DNA of 64,000 nt from assembly GCF_963576615.1 (NCBI RefSeq), contig NC_088711.1, positions 33,344,121 through 33,408,120 of the forward strand, written 5' to 3'. A program made the position numbers and the translations under genes. This stretch comes from Watersipora subatra. Its lineage: Eukaryota; Bryozoa; Gymnolaemata; Cheilostomatida; Watersiporidae. A model generated the notes under the pieces. The model was not told where the DNA came from. It saw only the letters and a program-made list of their open reading frames with translations, and made no database searches. Shown one piece after another: positions 23,846 through 36,524 of the stretch (positions within the stretch are counted from its first letter, which is position 1; every line of letters begins with the position of its first letter).

Positions 23846-24562
23846 GACCTAAGGTGCTTTGAGCTGCAATGCTTGCTCCTAGAAAAAGTAGGTTACATTT
23901 GCGTTATTCAAATGACTCACTTAAAATTTAATAGTGGCTAACACACTACCAGATTCTTTCAATTAGAAGTATGACCTTGGTATGATTGACACATTCTTAG
24001 TGGAGCTTTCAACAATGGCCTATATAGCCTTAGTTTTATTCTCAATAATCACCTTGATAATAATTGACTTCAAGTTTCAACAATGGACTGTCCTTAGTCT
24101 AATGGGCTGCGAGTTTAGTATAAAGCCTTTGCGCATAGATCAGTGTATTTAGCATAAAGATTTTGCATGTATAACAAGTTCTACTTTGATAATATAATAC
24201 AGATAATAAAATGTCATAGAACGAATTAAACTGAGAAAACAAAATGATCGAATAAAATAACTGGACTCGAATATAAGGTTGATGGAGTTGATACGGCCCT
24301 TTAATAGCTATAGAGATTAAAACTAGCCATGAATTTAATAGTCACCAAGAAATGTTGAGTTTTGAAATGTGGTGTTATCTGAGTCCACTATCATGGTAGA
24401 ATAGATACATCTGCAGTGTCACGTGTAAGCGTTGTAATTATTGAGGTAGGTATAGGTTTTTGTAGAGTCAGTTTCTGTAAAAGATTGTAATTCATTAAAA
24501 AATTAGTGCATAATGTGCTATATTCTTCAACAAAGCAATCATAAGACATTACCTAGGAAAGA
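23846..24562. other. 3' flank of gasdermin gene 1, no other gene seen
   Basis: Downstream of the gene 1 stop codon (24701-24703). I found no AATAAA on the minus strand close to the stop, so the gene 1 polyadenylation site is unassigned. Confidence 0.3.
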
Positions 24563-24565
24563 TGA

Positions 24566-24615
24566 TGTAATGATAGAATTGGGTGAAGTTTACTTCACCC
24601 ACTTCTATCATTACA
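24566..24615. repeat. 24-bp-arm hairpin in gene 1 3' region
   Basis: TGTAATGATAGAATTGGGTG is mirrored by CACCCACTTCTATCATTACA, with two bases between the arms and a few mismatches. It lies about 90 bp past the gene 1 stop, so it would fall in the 3' UTR and could fold in the transcript. Confidence 0.7.
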
Positions 24616-24700
24616 AAATGAGGCTTGTACCGATTTCATTACCATAATAGATGCAGGTGAGCAGCAGTTCCTTTTACTTGACGCAGCAGCTATGGCTACC

Positions 24701-27700
24701 CTATGTGGCCTTTCTAAATCCGCCTTTTGACCCGTGAGCAACCATAACTTCCACCTCAGCTAAAACACAATCACATATTTTGGTTTAATAGTTCTAAATT
24801 GAAAGGTAAAGAGGCTTTACAAAGATTATTTTAAATCAGAGTTGCATGGCTACTACAGCCAACCCTCTACTACAGTCAACCCTCTACTACAGCCAACCCT
24901 CTACTACAGCCAACCCTCTACTACAGTCAACCCTTTACTACAGCCAACCCTCTACTACAGCCAACCCTCTACTACAGTCAACCCTTTACTACAGCCAACC
25001 CTCTACTACAGCCAACCCTCCACTATAGTCATCTCTTCACTACAGCCAACCCTCTACTACAGCCAACTCTCTACTACAGCCAACCCTCTACTACAGTCAA
25101 CCCTCTACTACAGTCAACCCTTTACTACAGCCAACCCTTCACTATAGTCATCTCTTCACTACAGCCAACCCTCCACTATAGTCAACTCTCTACTACAGCC
25201 AACCCTCCACTATAGTCATCTCTTCACTACAGCCAACCCTCTACTACAGCCAACTCTCTACTACAGCCAACCCTTCACTATTATAGTCATCTCTTCACTA
25301 CAGCCAACCCTCCACTACAGCCAACTTTCTAGTACAACCAACCATCCACTATAGTCAACCCTCTACTACAGTCATTCCTTTACTACAACCAAACCTCCAC
25401 TACAGCTAACATTTTACTACAGCCAACCCTCTGTGAGCTACAAAGCTCATGCATGTGAGGCCAAGATCACAGGGCCAAGCAAGCTAATGTTTTTACAACA
25501 ATGTACGCAAGCAAAGCAGATATTATACTTGTATCCAAAGGCCAAACTAAAATCTATTTATTTTTTTATTTGAAATATTAAAAAAAAAGGTTGTATGTAA
25601 TAGAGAATAAACAGAATTTGAAAGATTACTTTAACTATTATAATTAATATTTTTATATACATGTACATCTTGCAAGTTGTTTCTTTCAGTAAATGTCATT
25701 TACTGGTATATTTATTTGATATGCATCTACTATAAGTATCAGTTGATCCTACCTACACCGAGTACTATCATATGTGTATGTATCTAGCATAAGTATCGGT
25801 AAAACCCACTCACACAAAGCGCTGTCTAATGTGTTTTGAGTTTTTTTTAAAGTTCGTTACTAGCAGCCCTCCAAATAGCTAACTAGCTAGTTCCACAGAC
25901 AGCTTCCTATTACTACAACTCAAAGACAATATAGCAGACCCATTCATTCACAATTAATTTTATATACAAATGAATATACTTCAAATGGTCTGAAATGAGT
26001 TATTTTGTTTAGTGGTATGTCATTACTAAGTAAACAAACGAGTCAATGATTTAATTGCATGACGCTAACCTAGATCTACAGAAGGTTTATTGCTACATAA
26101 TAAGTTGGATTAGTCTTAATAATGCTGGTCATGTACCTACAGAAAATTGGTAGGTTAGCTATATCTTGTTTGCTGATAGACAGCCCTAACAGCTGGTAGG
26201 CTAGCTATACCTTGTTCGCTGATAGACAGCTTCGCGAGCTGGTAGGCTAGCTATACCTTGTTCGCTGATAGACAGCCCTAACAGCTGGTAGGCTAGCTAT
26301 ACCTTGTTTGCTGATAGACAGCCCTAACAGCTGGTAGGTTAGCTATACCTTGTTTGCTGATAGACAGCTTCGCGAGCTGGTAGGCTAGCTATACCTTGTT
26401 TACTGATAGACAGCTTCGCGAGCTGGTAGGCTAGCTATACCTTGTTCGCTGATAGACAGCTTTGCGAGCTGGTAGGCTAGCTATCCCTTGTTTACTGATA
26501 GACAGCTTCGCGAGCTGGTAAGCTAGCTATACCTTGTTTGCTGATGGATAGTTCTGAGAGCTGGTAGGCTACAGTTGTTCCGGTTGGTAAGTTTAGTTCT
26601 CGATGACTTTCCGTTTCATGTGTTCCTGTTATTTTACCTTTTATCACGTAGCTACTCGAGAGTGTGTCCAGCATAGTCTTGTCCGTCTACAAAGCAACTG
26701 CGATTCTTAACTTTATTTGATAGCTTCGAATGTGTAATGTACTGATATGTCAGCTCAGTTCCTATCTGATCTCAGACCTAAGATCTTTAATATGAAGGTT
26801 TTTGTTTAAAAGAATTTATAGCATAACTAACAATACTGAGTCGAGACTAGGCTATGTAAGTAACTTTATATCATAAAACACAAAGTTTTACATGTGCTGC
26901 TGTTATTATTACTTTATTACTAATTTTTTCATTAGTTTTAGATTTACAATCCTGGCAACTGACAAAAATATAGATCTATGTTTTAGATTTACAATCCTGG
27001 CAACTGACAAAAATATAGATCTATGTTTTAGATTTACAATCCTGGCAACTGACAAAAATATAGATCTATGTTTTAGATTTACAACCCTGGCAACTGACAA
27101 AAATATAGATTTATGTTTTAGATTTACAATCCTGGCAACTGACAAAAATATAGATCTATGTTTTAGATTTACAATCCTGGCAACTGACAAAAATATAGAT
27201 CTATGTTTTAGATTTACAATCCTGGCAACTGACAAAAATATAGATCTATTGTTTTAGATTTACAACCCTGGCAACTGACAAAAATATAGATCTATGTTTT
27301 AGATTTACAATCCTGGCAACTGACAAAAATATAGATCTATGTTTTAGATTTACAATCCTGGCAACTGACAAAAATATAGATCTATGTTTTAGATTTACAA
27401 TCCTGGCAACTGACAAAAATATAGATCTATGTTTTAGATTTACAATCCTGGCAACTGACAAAAATATAGATCTATGTTTTAGATTTACAATCCTGGCAAC
27501 TGACAAAAATATAGATCTATGTTTTAGATTTACAATCCTGGCAACTGACAAAAATATAGATCTATGTTTTAGATTTACAATCCTGGCAACTGACAAAAAT
27601 ATAGATCTATGTTTTAGATTTACAACCCTGGCAACTGACAAAAATATAGATCTATGTTTTAGATTTACAATCCTGGCACCTGACAAAAATATAGATCTAT

Positions 27701-30700
27701 GTTTTAGATTTACAATCCTGGCAACTGACAAAAATATAGATCTATGTTTTAGATTTACAATCCTAGCAACTGACAAAAATATAGATCTATGTTTTAGATT
27801 TACAATCCTGGCAACTGACAAAAATATAGATCTATGTTTTATCAACAAATCAAGTAGCAACATGTTTTTCAAAGATTATTCTTTAATATTTTTGTTGCAT
27901 CACATGTTAATAATTATGGTGGAGGCCCATCAGATGAACCTAACAGTAATTTGTATTCATTAAAAGACGTTTATTTATACATCTGCAAGCAATAAAGTTA
28001 ATGGTTTATGGTGGAAAGTTCAATTCCTCCTTGGGACTATCTCAAGTACAGAGTATTATAACTACTTCAAAGTAGCCAACGTTAATATTTGCAAATAATA
28101 TTTATTTATTTTATGCTGTTTGAGAGTTTTTAGGTGCTAGATGTGTCAGGCTTCTAAAATGAACCATTCAAGATTTAGTATTTTATTACAGGGTGTTTTA
28201 ATATCTAAAAGCATTTTTGGTTGTCTGTAATCGGGAGCACCAGTTGCAGACAACAGTAGTAGACTTGAAGTAAATTAATTATATACTTTGCACAAAGTAA
28301 AGCTTGTAATATCATAGATAGATCATAATATATTGTAATATTCTAACTATATTATTGTATCATTGTATTATTATCGAATTTGACAATCTATTAGAGTCAC
28401 TCCGGCTCATGCCAATCAAATACATACTGGTAGCTGGCACATAGATGAAACCAATGCATTTTCAAGCCTTTGACTCTATTTAAAAGAGGTTGCCACTATT
28501 AATAATAAGCAGAGCCTATTAACTATTTTAGAGCTCAACACCAAGAAATTGTAAGAACTAATTAACAGAATAATTAACATTAATACTGATTATTGATCTA
28601 CATGTACATTATGTATCCTACCTGCAAATGAGCCCTAGTTTCAGCTCCTAGCTCAATAGAGATTGAGGCTGATGAGACCGTCCTCACCACTCCAGTCACA
28701 ACGCATAGAGCCTTCCGTTTAGATTTAGAGACTTCTTTGACCAATTGGTGGTTCATTCTCAGTTTCCTGTATTGCGCAATAAAACAAAAGCCTGACTTTG
28801 GACTGACTGAACTTTGATTACGGTTTAGGCTTTTTCAAGAATCTTACTGCTTAAGTTTAACTAACCCGGCTTCTGGTAAACTTCAGTATACAATAACGGG
28901 ATGATAAACTGTTATACTTGAGTATACAGTAACTGGATGATAAACTGTTATACTTCAGTATACAGTAACATGATGATAAACTGTTATACTTCAGTATACA
29001 GTAACATGATGATAAACTGTTATACTTCAGTATACAGTAACGGGATTATAAACTGTTAGACATCAGTATACAGTAACGGGATGATAAACGGTTATACTTC
29101 TGTATACAGTAACTGGATGATAAACTGTTAGACTTCAGTATACAGTAACAGGATGATAAACTGTTAGACATCAGTATACAATAGCAGGATGATAAACGAG
29201 CAAACTTTTGGAGAGTATTACCAAACACAAAGCTATCTAAATCATCAATGCATGATATGAAAATATACAAGAGAAGTACAACACTCGGCCAAAAGATGAC
29301 TCGTATACAGCTGTAGGAACAGTCTTATCATTGAATCCCTGGTGAGCAATTTAGATATGATCTTTTATGACATAATCATACAACAGATATCTGCATGAGC
29401 TAAGGCAGCCTGGCACGAAGCGGCCTTTTGCTACTTTCTATGCATTGTCTCATGAAATAACCTGTCACTTCTGGGTATGCAGTATAGCGTAAGACCATCT
29501 GTCATGAGTGTCAAAGTCTCTTGTCACGTATGTCAAAAAGGTTTGATGCTAGTGAAAATGCATTGTCATTCCAACTTGGCTTGAAATAATCTCTCACTAA
29601 ACAAGACAATTTGACAAGAGCCAACCAATGGTGGAGTCAATAAAGCTTTTTTATGCAAATATGGGTGATGCTAACAACACAGAAGCAATCTCTAAGTTGT
29701 TAACTCAGCTCATTATAAACCATATTGTAATAGCTGGCAATAACCTAGCCTGTAATTGTTGTGGGTCTATCTGCTACTTATTAAGTGTGCTCTAACCTAC
29801 CTTTCGTTAATATGGTCAACAAGAGACTGAATATCCACTTCCACTATGATGAGTTCTCCTAGTTCGGTCTTTATTTTCATTGAGTCTAGCCGACTGACCC
29901 CAGCATCAAATATGCCCTTGACATATCCCTTCAGCAATGCATCTACTTTAACTGTTGATTCTCTATTGAAGGTACAGAATGACTGAGTTGATGCCATCTC
30001 TACCTTAATACAAGATATATCATTCTTGAAGAACTTTTTATATGGTTCACAAACATTTCTGAGTTACAATGGTTAAAAATAAATTTATCATTATTTACAT
30101 GCAAACAAAAGTCTCATTAAAAACTTTCAACTTTATACATCAGCTGGCAGCAGCAGCGTAAGCTGCCAGTTTCATTCAATGAATTTGTGTGAATATAATT
30201 CTAGGAGATGTTTTGACAATCTAATGACCAAATATTCTGTATTTCGTTGCAATTACAGAATATATGCAGATATACGTGTATGATATACAAAATAATACAG
30301 ATGTTACACCGTATAATAATATAGCTTTAATCTAGGGTTTGTTCAAACATCACCTATACTTAAGGCTTTCTCATTATACTTCTTATTTATAGAATATAAT
30401 GGTGTCTACCTTATCCAGTTTTTGTTGTTCTAATGTTTTGAGTATCCTTCGCAATATTGGGAATGGTTAGAGGAAAATACATTTAAAAATGGATCTTGCT
30501 GCGGCTGCAAAGAAATGATGATTTACGTTTTTTCTATACCAGTAGAGTTATATAGATAGCTAACCTTCTGCGCGAGGTGAGTCTCTTCCAGCACATTTTC
30601 AAGCACAAAGTCTGTAGTGTAATAGTCACTATGATTTATTCGCCACCAGGAGTTTTTCCGTTCGACCAATGAGAGAGGAGCTAAGTTTTTAGAGGCAGCC

Positions 30701-30771
30701 ATGCTTGGACTCGGTAAATAAACTTCACCTCCGATACTTTGTACTAGGTTGTTTACCGCTACCTTAAACAT
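24701..30771 (-). CDS. Gasdermin-like gene 1: pore-forming N domain only
   Basis: Five coding exons read on the minus strand: 30771-30565, 30003-29801, 28766-28622, 26686-26533 and 24759-24701, with phases 0, 2, 0, 1 and GT-AG junctions, giving 255 residues. Residues 1-69 start MFKVAVNNLVQSIGG and contain NLAPLSLVERK, matching the gasdermin N terminus. Exon 2 carries FCTF (Cys79) and the first hairpin region. Exon 3 carries KRKALCVVTG (Cys158). Exon 4 carries LPTGTTVAYQLSEL. Exon 5 has HGSKGGF (KGGF 248-251) and stops four residues later. By family knowledge the N domain oligomerises into membrane pores, causing lytic death or cytokine release. No inhibitory C domain follows. The ATG sits one base after an acceptor (TTCATTGCAG). 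A noncoding exon ending at a GTTAGT donor (about 30918-30990) is likely. Introns hold four minisatellites. Confidence 0.9.
24846..25440. repeat. 17-bp minisatellite in gene 1 intron 4
   Basis: About 34 units of CCAACCCTCTACTACAG with variants (CTCCACTATAGTCATCT). It begins only about 87 bp upstream of the exon 5 acceptor. The YSQPST-type frames here are repeat artefacts on the strand opposite to gene 1. Confidence 0.9.
25441..26144. other. Gene 1 intron 4, unique part
   Basis: Intronic AT-rich sequence between the 17-bp and 46-bp arrays. No exon was detected. Confidence 0.5.
26145..26568 (-). repeat. 46-bp array derived from the gene 1 exon 4 donor junction
   Basis: On the minus strand each unit contains TAGCCTACCAGCTC, a segment ending ATCAGCAAACAAG, then GTATAGC. 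This is homologous to the last 38 bases of exon 4 plus the start of intron 4. Junctions fall at 26533 (the presumed real donor), 26487, 26441, 26395, 26349, 26303, 26257, 26211 and 26165, exactly 46 bp apart. GT is kept in seven and lost in two (26487 reads GG, 26165 reads AT). An in-frame TAA at 26492-26494 means that skipping the first donor would truncate the protein. Confidence 0.9.
26930..27842. repeat. 45-bp minisatellite in gene 1 intron 3
   Basis: Twenty nearly identical units of GTTTTAGATTTACAATCCTG plus GCAACTGACAAAAATATAGATCTAT. Because 45 is a multiple of three, frames stay open on both strands (for example minus 27246-27872). These are not genes. The array lies between exons 3 and 4 of gene 1. 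Confidence 0.95.
28875..29200. repeat. 36-bp minisatellite in gene 1 intron 2
   Basis: About nine units of ACTTCAGTATACAGTAACAT plus GATGATAAACTGTTAT, between exons 2 and 3 of gene 1. Confidence 0.9.
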
Positions 30772-31011
30772 CCTGCAATGAACAAAGCAATTAAGACAAT
30801 CAGTCTTACACCAATGCTATTATAATCACAGGTGTAAAATGATTTTCTTTTTTAATACACTTTTATGAAACAGACCTACTATCTACGTTTCAACAAATAG
30901 TTGATAAAACAACTAACCTGTATTGCTAGATGCTGATAATATCTGATAGCTAATATGTAATTACAGTATCTGTTCCAATAGCGGACACATAGGCTTAAAC
31001 TGCTGTCTTCC

Positions 31012-31058
31012 TGGTATTATATAGCTCATCTTATTGGCTAATGACCAATCAGATTCTA
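31012..31058 (-). promoter_or_regulatory. Candidate core promoter of gasdermin gene 1
   Basis: Read on the minus strand, TAGAATCTGATTGG (inverted CCAAT, plus 31045-31058) is followed by CTATATAAT about 25 bp downstream (plus 31016-31024). Transcription from about 30990 would give a noncoding exon ending CAATACAG|GTTAGT at 30918. That leader has a nine-codon upstream ORF (ATG TGT CCG ... TAA). A 13-of-14 match to the CCAAT element sits upstream of gene 2. Confidence 0.4.
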
Positions 31059-31099
31059 CAACGCTCTACTTGCGTATTATATTCTATAGAAGGCTTGAT

Positions 31100-31879
31100 T
31101 AGAATGATATGACGCTCGCTGATGTACCATATTACCACTTATCTCTCACTGAGGAAACTATGTTCAATTAGCATGTACATACGTATTACTACAAACTTAC
31201 TGAACCAGAGAACTTGCGTAGATCATCTACTCATCGTAGTGCTCATCTGCTCTATTCCGGTTGACGGTATAACTACTCTAAATACCTCGGCATCTGCCTT
31301 ACCACTCCTCTTATTATTATTAGTATTACATTATTTTTCGCGCCATCATACTCTTGTTTTATTCATTACACTCGGAACTTTCTAGAAGCCTAAGGAATGG
31401 TCATTATGATATGGTTTAGCGTGTGTTCCAAAACATAGTAAGTTTATTTTCAATCTTCTGTTAGGGCGGCAAAAGAGCATCCAAATTCATCTGCTTGTGC
31501 ATCAAACCTAAATTTTATGGTTAGAAGAAATATTTTATTATATTACAGGTAGACATAGCCGTCATATTGGCAGTACCAACAGTCAGAACCAACACAAGTA
31601 CCAACAGAGCAGTAACCAACAGGAGCATACATTAATAAATGGTCTTTTCTCCGAACTATTTAGTTTGTTCATGATGCGAGAGGCTGCTTGGTTCTGATGA
31701 AAATTAGGTTTTTTGAAGACTTTCAGTGCAATCATTTATATATGTGCAGGCTAACAAGTAAATATAAGTTTATATAAGCACATGTAAGTTTACATAGGTT
31801 AATATAAGTTTGTATAAACACATATAAGTTTATATAAATTGGTCTCTATTCCTCTCTGTACAACAATTCTGCCTTATGA
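31100..31879. other. Upstream flank of gene 1, no gene seen
   Basis: The frame at 31122-31385 (plus) shows no motif or splice support. The rest is unremarkable AT-rich sequence. Confidence 0.3.
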
Positions 31880-32240
31880 TTCCACTGAAATGAACTAAAA
31901 TCATATGATTGTATACCAAATAGTTTTTTTGTAATCCTAACAAAGCAAATTTTATTTAGCCATTACTAAGGCAATACTTACTAATTATTTCACACTTACA
32001 TTTAAACACCTTCCTAGTTGTTTTACTTTTTCTCTTAATTTATTTCGAACAAAACCTTTTTTTCACGATATGAAGTGTAAAAGTTACGGTTGTTTAAAAA
32101 AGTTTTAAAATCTTTACAATTGTTTCATTTTTCTTTCTTAATTCATTTGAACTGCTCAAAACCCTTTCCTCATAATATCAACTTTGAAGGTTAGAATGGT
32201 AAATGTTTTTGTAGGTTAAATGAAAATAAATTTACAACTT
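31880..32240 (+). repeat. R1 dispersed repeat, partial copy
   Basis: Contains TTGTATACCAAATAGTTTTT, the TTTCACACTTACATTTAAAC phrase and GAAGGTTAGAATGGTAAATG, matching the 19.4-20.0 kb copy. The CCCGGGCAACG end is missing, and the 29-bp array begins directly after it. Confidence 0.65.
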
Positions 32241-32267
32241 TATAAGTTTACAATATATAAAATACAT

Positions 32268-34580
32268 CTCAACCCAGGTATTGTAACTCAGTATGTCTCA
32301 ACCCAGATATTGTAACTCGGTACATCTCAACCCAGGTATTGTATCTCAGTACATCTCAGCCCAGGTATTGTATCTCAGTACATCTCAGCCCAGGTATTGT
32401 ATCTCAGTACATCTCAACCCAGGTATTGTATCTCAGTACATCTCAGCCCAGGTATTGTATCTCAGTACATCTCAACCCAGGTATTGTAACTCAGTACATC
32501 TCAACCCAGGTTGTGTAACTCGGTACATCTCAACCCAGGTATTGTATCTCAGTACATCTCAGCCCAGGTATTGTATCTCAGTACATCTCAGCCCAGGTAT
32601 TGTAACTCAGTACATCTCAACCCAGGTTGTGTAACTCCGTACATCTCAACCCAGGTATTGTAACTCAGTACATCTCAGCCCAGGTATTGTAACTCGGTAC
32701 ATCTCAACCCAGGTATTGCAACTCAGTACATCTCAGCCCAGGTATTGTAACTCAGTATATCTCAACCCAGGTATTGTAACTCGGTACACCTCAACCCAGG
32801 TATTGTAACTCAGTATATCCCAACCCAGGTATTGTAACTCGGTACATCTCAACCCAGGTATTGCAACTAAGTATATTTCAACCCAGGTATTGTAACTCAG
32901 TATGTCTCAGCCCAGGTATTGTATCTCAGTACATCTCAACCCAGGTATTGTAACTCAGTACATCTCAGCCCAGGTATTGTAACTCGGTACATCTCAACCC
33001 AGGTATTGCAACTCAGTACATCTCAGCCCAGGTATTGTAACTCAGTATATCTCAACCCAGGTATTGTAACTCGGTACACCTCAACCCAGGTATTGTAACT
33101 CAGTATATCCCAACCCAGGTATTGTAACTCGGTACATCTCAACCCAGGTATTGCAACTAAGTATATCTCAGCCCAGGTATTGTAACTCAGTAAATCTCAA
33201 CCCAGGTATTGTAACTCAGTATATCTCAACCCAGGTATTGTAACTCGGTACACCTCAACCCAGGTATTGTAACTCAGTAAATCTCAACCCAGGTATTGTA
33301 ACTCAGTATATCTCAACCCAGGTATTGTAACTCGGTACACCTCAACCCAGGTATTGTAACTCAGTATATCCCAACCCAGGTATTGTAACTCGGTACATCT
33401 CAACCCAGGTATTGCAACTAAGTATATCTCAACCCAGGTATTGTAACTCAGTATGTCTCAACCCAGATATTGTAACTTGGTACATCTCAACCCAGGTATT
33501 GTAACTCAGTACATCTCAACCCAGGTATTGTAACTCGGTACATCTCAGCCCAGGTATTGTAACTCAGTATATCTCAGCCCAGGTATTGTAACTCAGTACA
33601 TCTCAACCCAGGTATTGTAACTCAGTATATCTCAACCCAGGTATTGTAACTTGGTACATCTCAACCCAGGTATTGTAACTCAGTACATCTCAACCCAGGT
33701 ATTGTAACTCGGTACATCTCAGCCCAGGTATTGTAACTCGGTACATCTCAACCAAGGTATTGCAACTCAGTACATCTCAACCCAGGTATTGTAACTCAGT
33801 ACATCTCAACCCAGGTATTGTAACTCAGTATATCTCAACCCAGGTATTGTAACTCGGTACACCTCAACCCAGGTATTGTAACTCAGTATATCCCAACCCA
33901 GGTATTGTAACTCGGTACATCTCAACCCAGGTATTGCAACTAAGTATATCTCAACCCAGGTATTGTAACTCAGTATATCTCAGCCCAGGTATTGTAACTC
34001 AGTACATCTCAACCCAGGTATTGTAACTCAGTACATCTCAACCCAGGTATTGTAACTCAGTATATCTCAACCCAGGTATTGTAACTCAGTATATCTCAAC
34101 CCAGGTATTGTAACTCAGTATATCTCAACCCAGGTATTGTAACTCAGTACATCTCAACCCAGGTATTGCAACTCAGTATATCCCAACCCAGGTATTGTAA
34201 CTCGGTACATCTCAACCCAGGTATTGTAACTCGGTACATCCCAACCCAGGTATTGTAACTCAGTATATCTCAACCCAGGTATTGTAACTCAGTATATCTC
34301 AACCCAGGTATTGTAACTCAGTATATCTCAACCCAGGTATTGTAACTCGGTACATCTCAACCCAGGTATTGTAACTCGGTACATCCCAACCCAGGTATTG
34401 TAACTCAGTATATCTCAACCCAGGTATTGTAACTCAGTATATCTCAACCCAGGTATTGTAACTCAGTATAACTCAACCCAGGTATTGTAACTCGGTACAT
34501 CCCAACCCAGGTATTGTAACTCGGTACATCTCAACCCAGGTATTGTAACTCGGTACATCTCAACCAAGGTATTGCAACTC
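32268..34580. repeat. 29-bp minisatellite, about 80 units, with higher-order structure
   Basis: The unit is CATCTCAACCCAGGTATTGT plus AACTCAGTA. Marker variants such as TTGCAACTAAGTATAT recur at 32861, 33151, 33412 and 33934. These spacings are 290, 261 and 522 bp, all exact multiples of 29, showing block duplication. The frame at 32293-32634 is a repeat artefact. Confidence 0.95.
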
Positions 34581-36520
34581 AGCATGCTTTATTAACTTAT
34601 TGGTATAAAGCTGCCTGCAGCCCTCTAATCTTTACCCGACTGGATAATTATGTCGAAGTTTAACTGTTTTCAATTTTTGGTTTGACAACTCGACATCCAT
34701 TTTCTACAAGTCTGGTTTTTATAGCTGTCACACCATTATACTCATTTTATTTGATGTCACACATATTTAAGGTTACTGCAATAAGAAAAAATAAGCTTAA
34801 TATTACAATATATTTGCTGTAAATCTAAATACTGACAGCAATGTTGTATTGAATAAGCTTGAGACTACATTGTACAATTGGTATAACTGGTACAAATGGT
34901 ACAACTGAGTATTTTGTACCACTTTTAATTTGATATTAAAATCGGTCTTAGACAAACTTCTTTTCTTAATGGTTTAAATTAAAAATAAATCTACATTGGA
35001 AGGGCATGAGGCTGACCATTTGTCAACCCCTAGTTCAGGGTTGGTCAGCCAGGAGGCCATAATCTGAAAACTATTACTAGTGGAGCTGTCATCAATGACG
35101 AACTTCCAATGATGGTAATAATTCTGCTACCTTTTCCCCCAAAATGGTCTAAAAGTTGTAAAAATTCCACAAGCTTAGCTATGTTGTAATTAAAAGCTTA
35201 TTTTCAAATTAAGTTAAATGTTAGCTCTAATCAATTATTTAAAATTCTCGAGCCTGGATAAAGTACGCTTTCTTCTTAGAACAAACGCAAACAAAGAATA
35301 AACGTGACGGTTTAATGCTATAGATTATCAAAAGCGCTGCTCATTCCTTGTGACAAAAAAACATTGCAATGCAGCAAAAATATTTACTGTAATAAGAGCA
35401 GTGTTTATCTGTCTGTTTGTCTATCGGTTCAAAACCATGCTAAAAAAGTTAAAAAAAATTGCCTTGCATGGGTGTTAACCTCTCACCCTCCGTTTTACAA
35501 ACCTACCGCTACACTACTTTCCTGAATAATTATGCTCATACTTAATACTCGTGACGAGGTGGATGAAGACAGTTCTTGTTTGCTCAGTGTTTTGAATGTG
35601 TTATGCACGACCCGCAGGGTTGCAAGATTGACTGGCCAATAACAACACAGAAAATTATCATTTCTTCATAGTATATTGCTGCATAATTGTTTTGCAACAG
35701 GTTCTACAAATAGATTGCCTAAAATAGCATTATTGAGTTAAGTACGTTTGGCAGCCTGAATCAATTACCATACAATCTTGAAGATCCTGAGGTCACACTG
35801 AACGAAAAAGGGAAGATATACAGTTCCTGGTGCGCTATGGCATCATGCCACTCAATGGATATAAAGGCCACTTACTCCTTGTCCATAAAAGTATTGCATT
35901 TGTTTCTGAGAATAACAAGTCATGTGGCTGATTGAAATGTGCATCTAGTTGATTGGTAACATCAACCACAGCAACAGGACCTGTAATAATTCTTAACAAC
36001 ACAGTTGTCTATTTACAATGTTGTCTAATAACAACTTCTTTTCTATTAGTGTTTCTTTGTAAATAGTTTGTAACACAGACCGCACCTGCAGTTCATCTTC
36101 TCAGCAGATCTATACATTAGTGTCAGTTTAACAATGTTCACCCTGTTGGTGGTTGATAGCAACAAGGAGGCAAAGTGAGCCAGTCTGTATACTTTAAATA
36201 TATAACAACGTATACAAGCACACATTAAAAAGCACGTTTGAAGCAAGTATGTGTCACACCGATGCGTTAGTAACTATGACACTCAAAGTTTCAAAAGGTA
36301 CTAAGTAATAAACATACTACAGTCAATTGTTAGTTGGCAACAGCAGATGCTTTTAAAATTCCAGTTTCACCTCTTTCCCATTGACTAACAGCCATGACTA
36401 GGATGGTGGGAGGAGAGGATGGTGAGCGGCAGCGCAAGTCACTAAAATTAAGCGAGGGCCATCAGGTTGATTCTCAACTGCAGGCTAAGCATGGATCAGT
36501 TTGTTCATCTCCTCTTTATT
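34581..36520. other. Spacer with one SINE-like fragment
   Basis: A degenerate SINE-like fragment lies at about 35395-35555 (TGTCTGTTTGTCTATCGGTT and a worn tRNA-like segment). Otherwise I see no gene. Confidence 0.4.
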
Positions 36521-36524
36521 ATAT

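Noticed and set aside
26909-27872. Long repetitive frames on both strands
   Set aside because: A product of the 45-bp array inside intron 3 of gasdermin gene 1.
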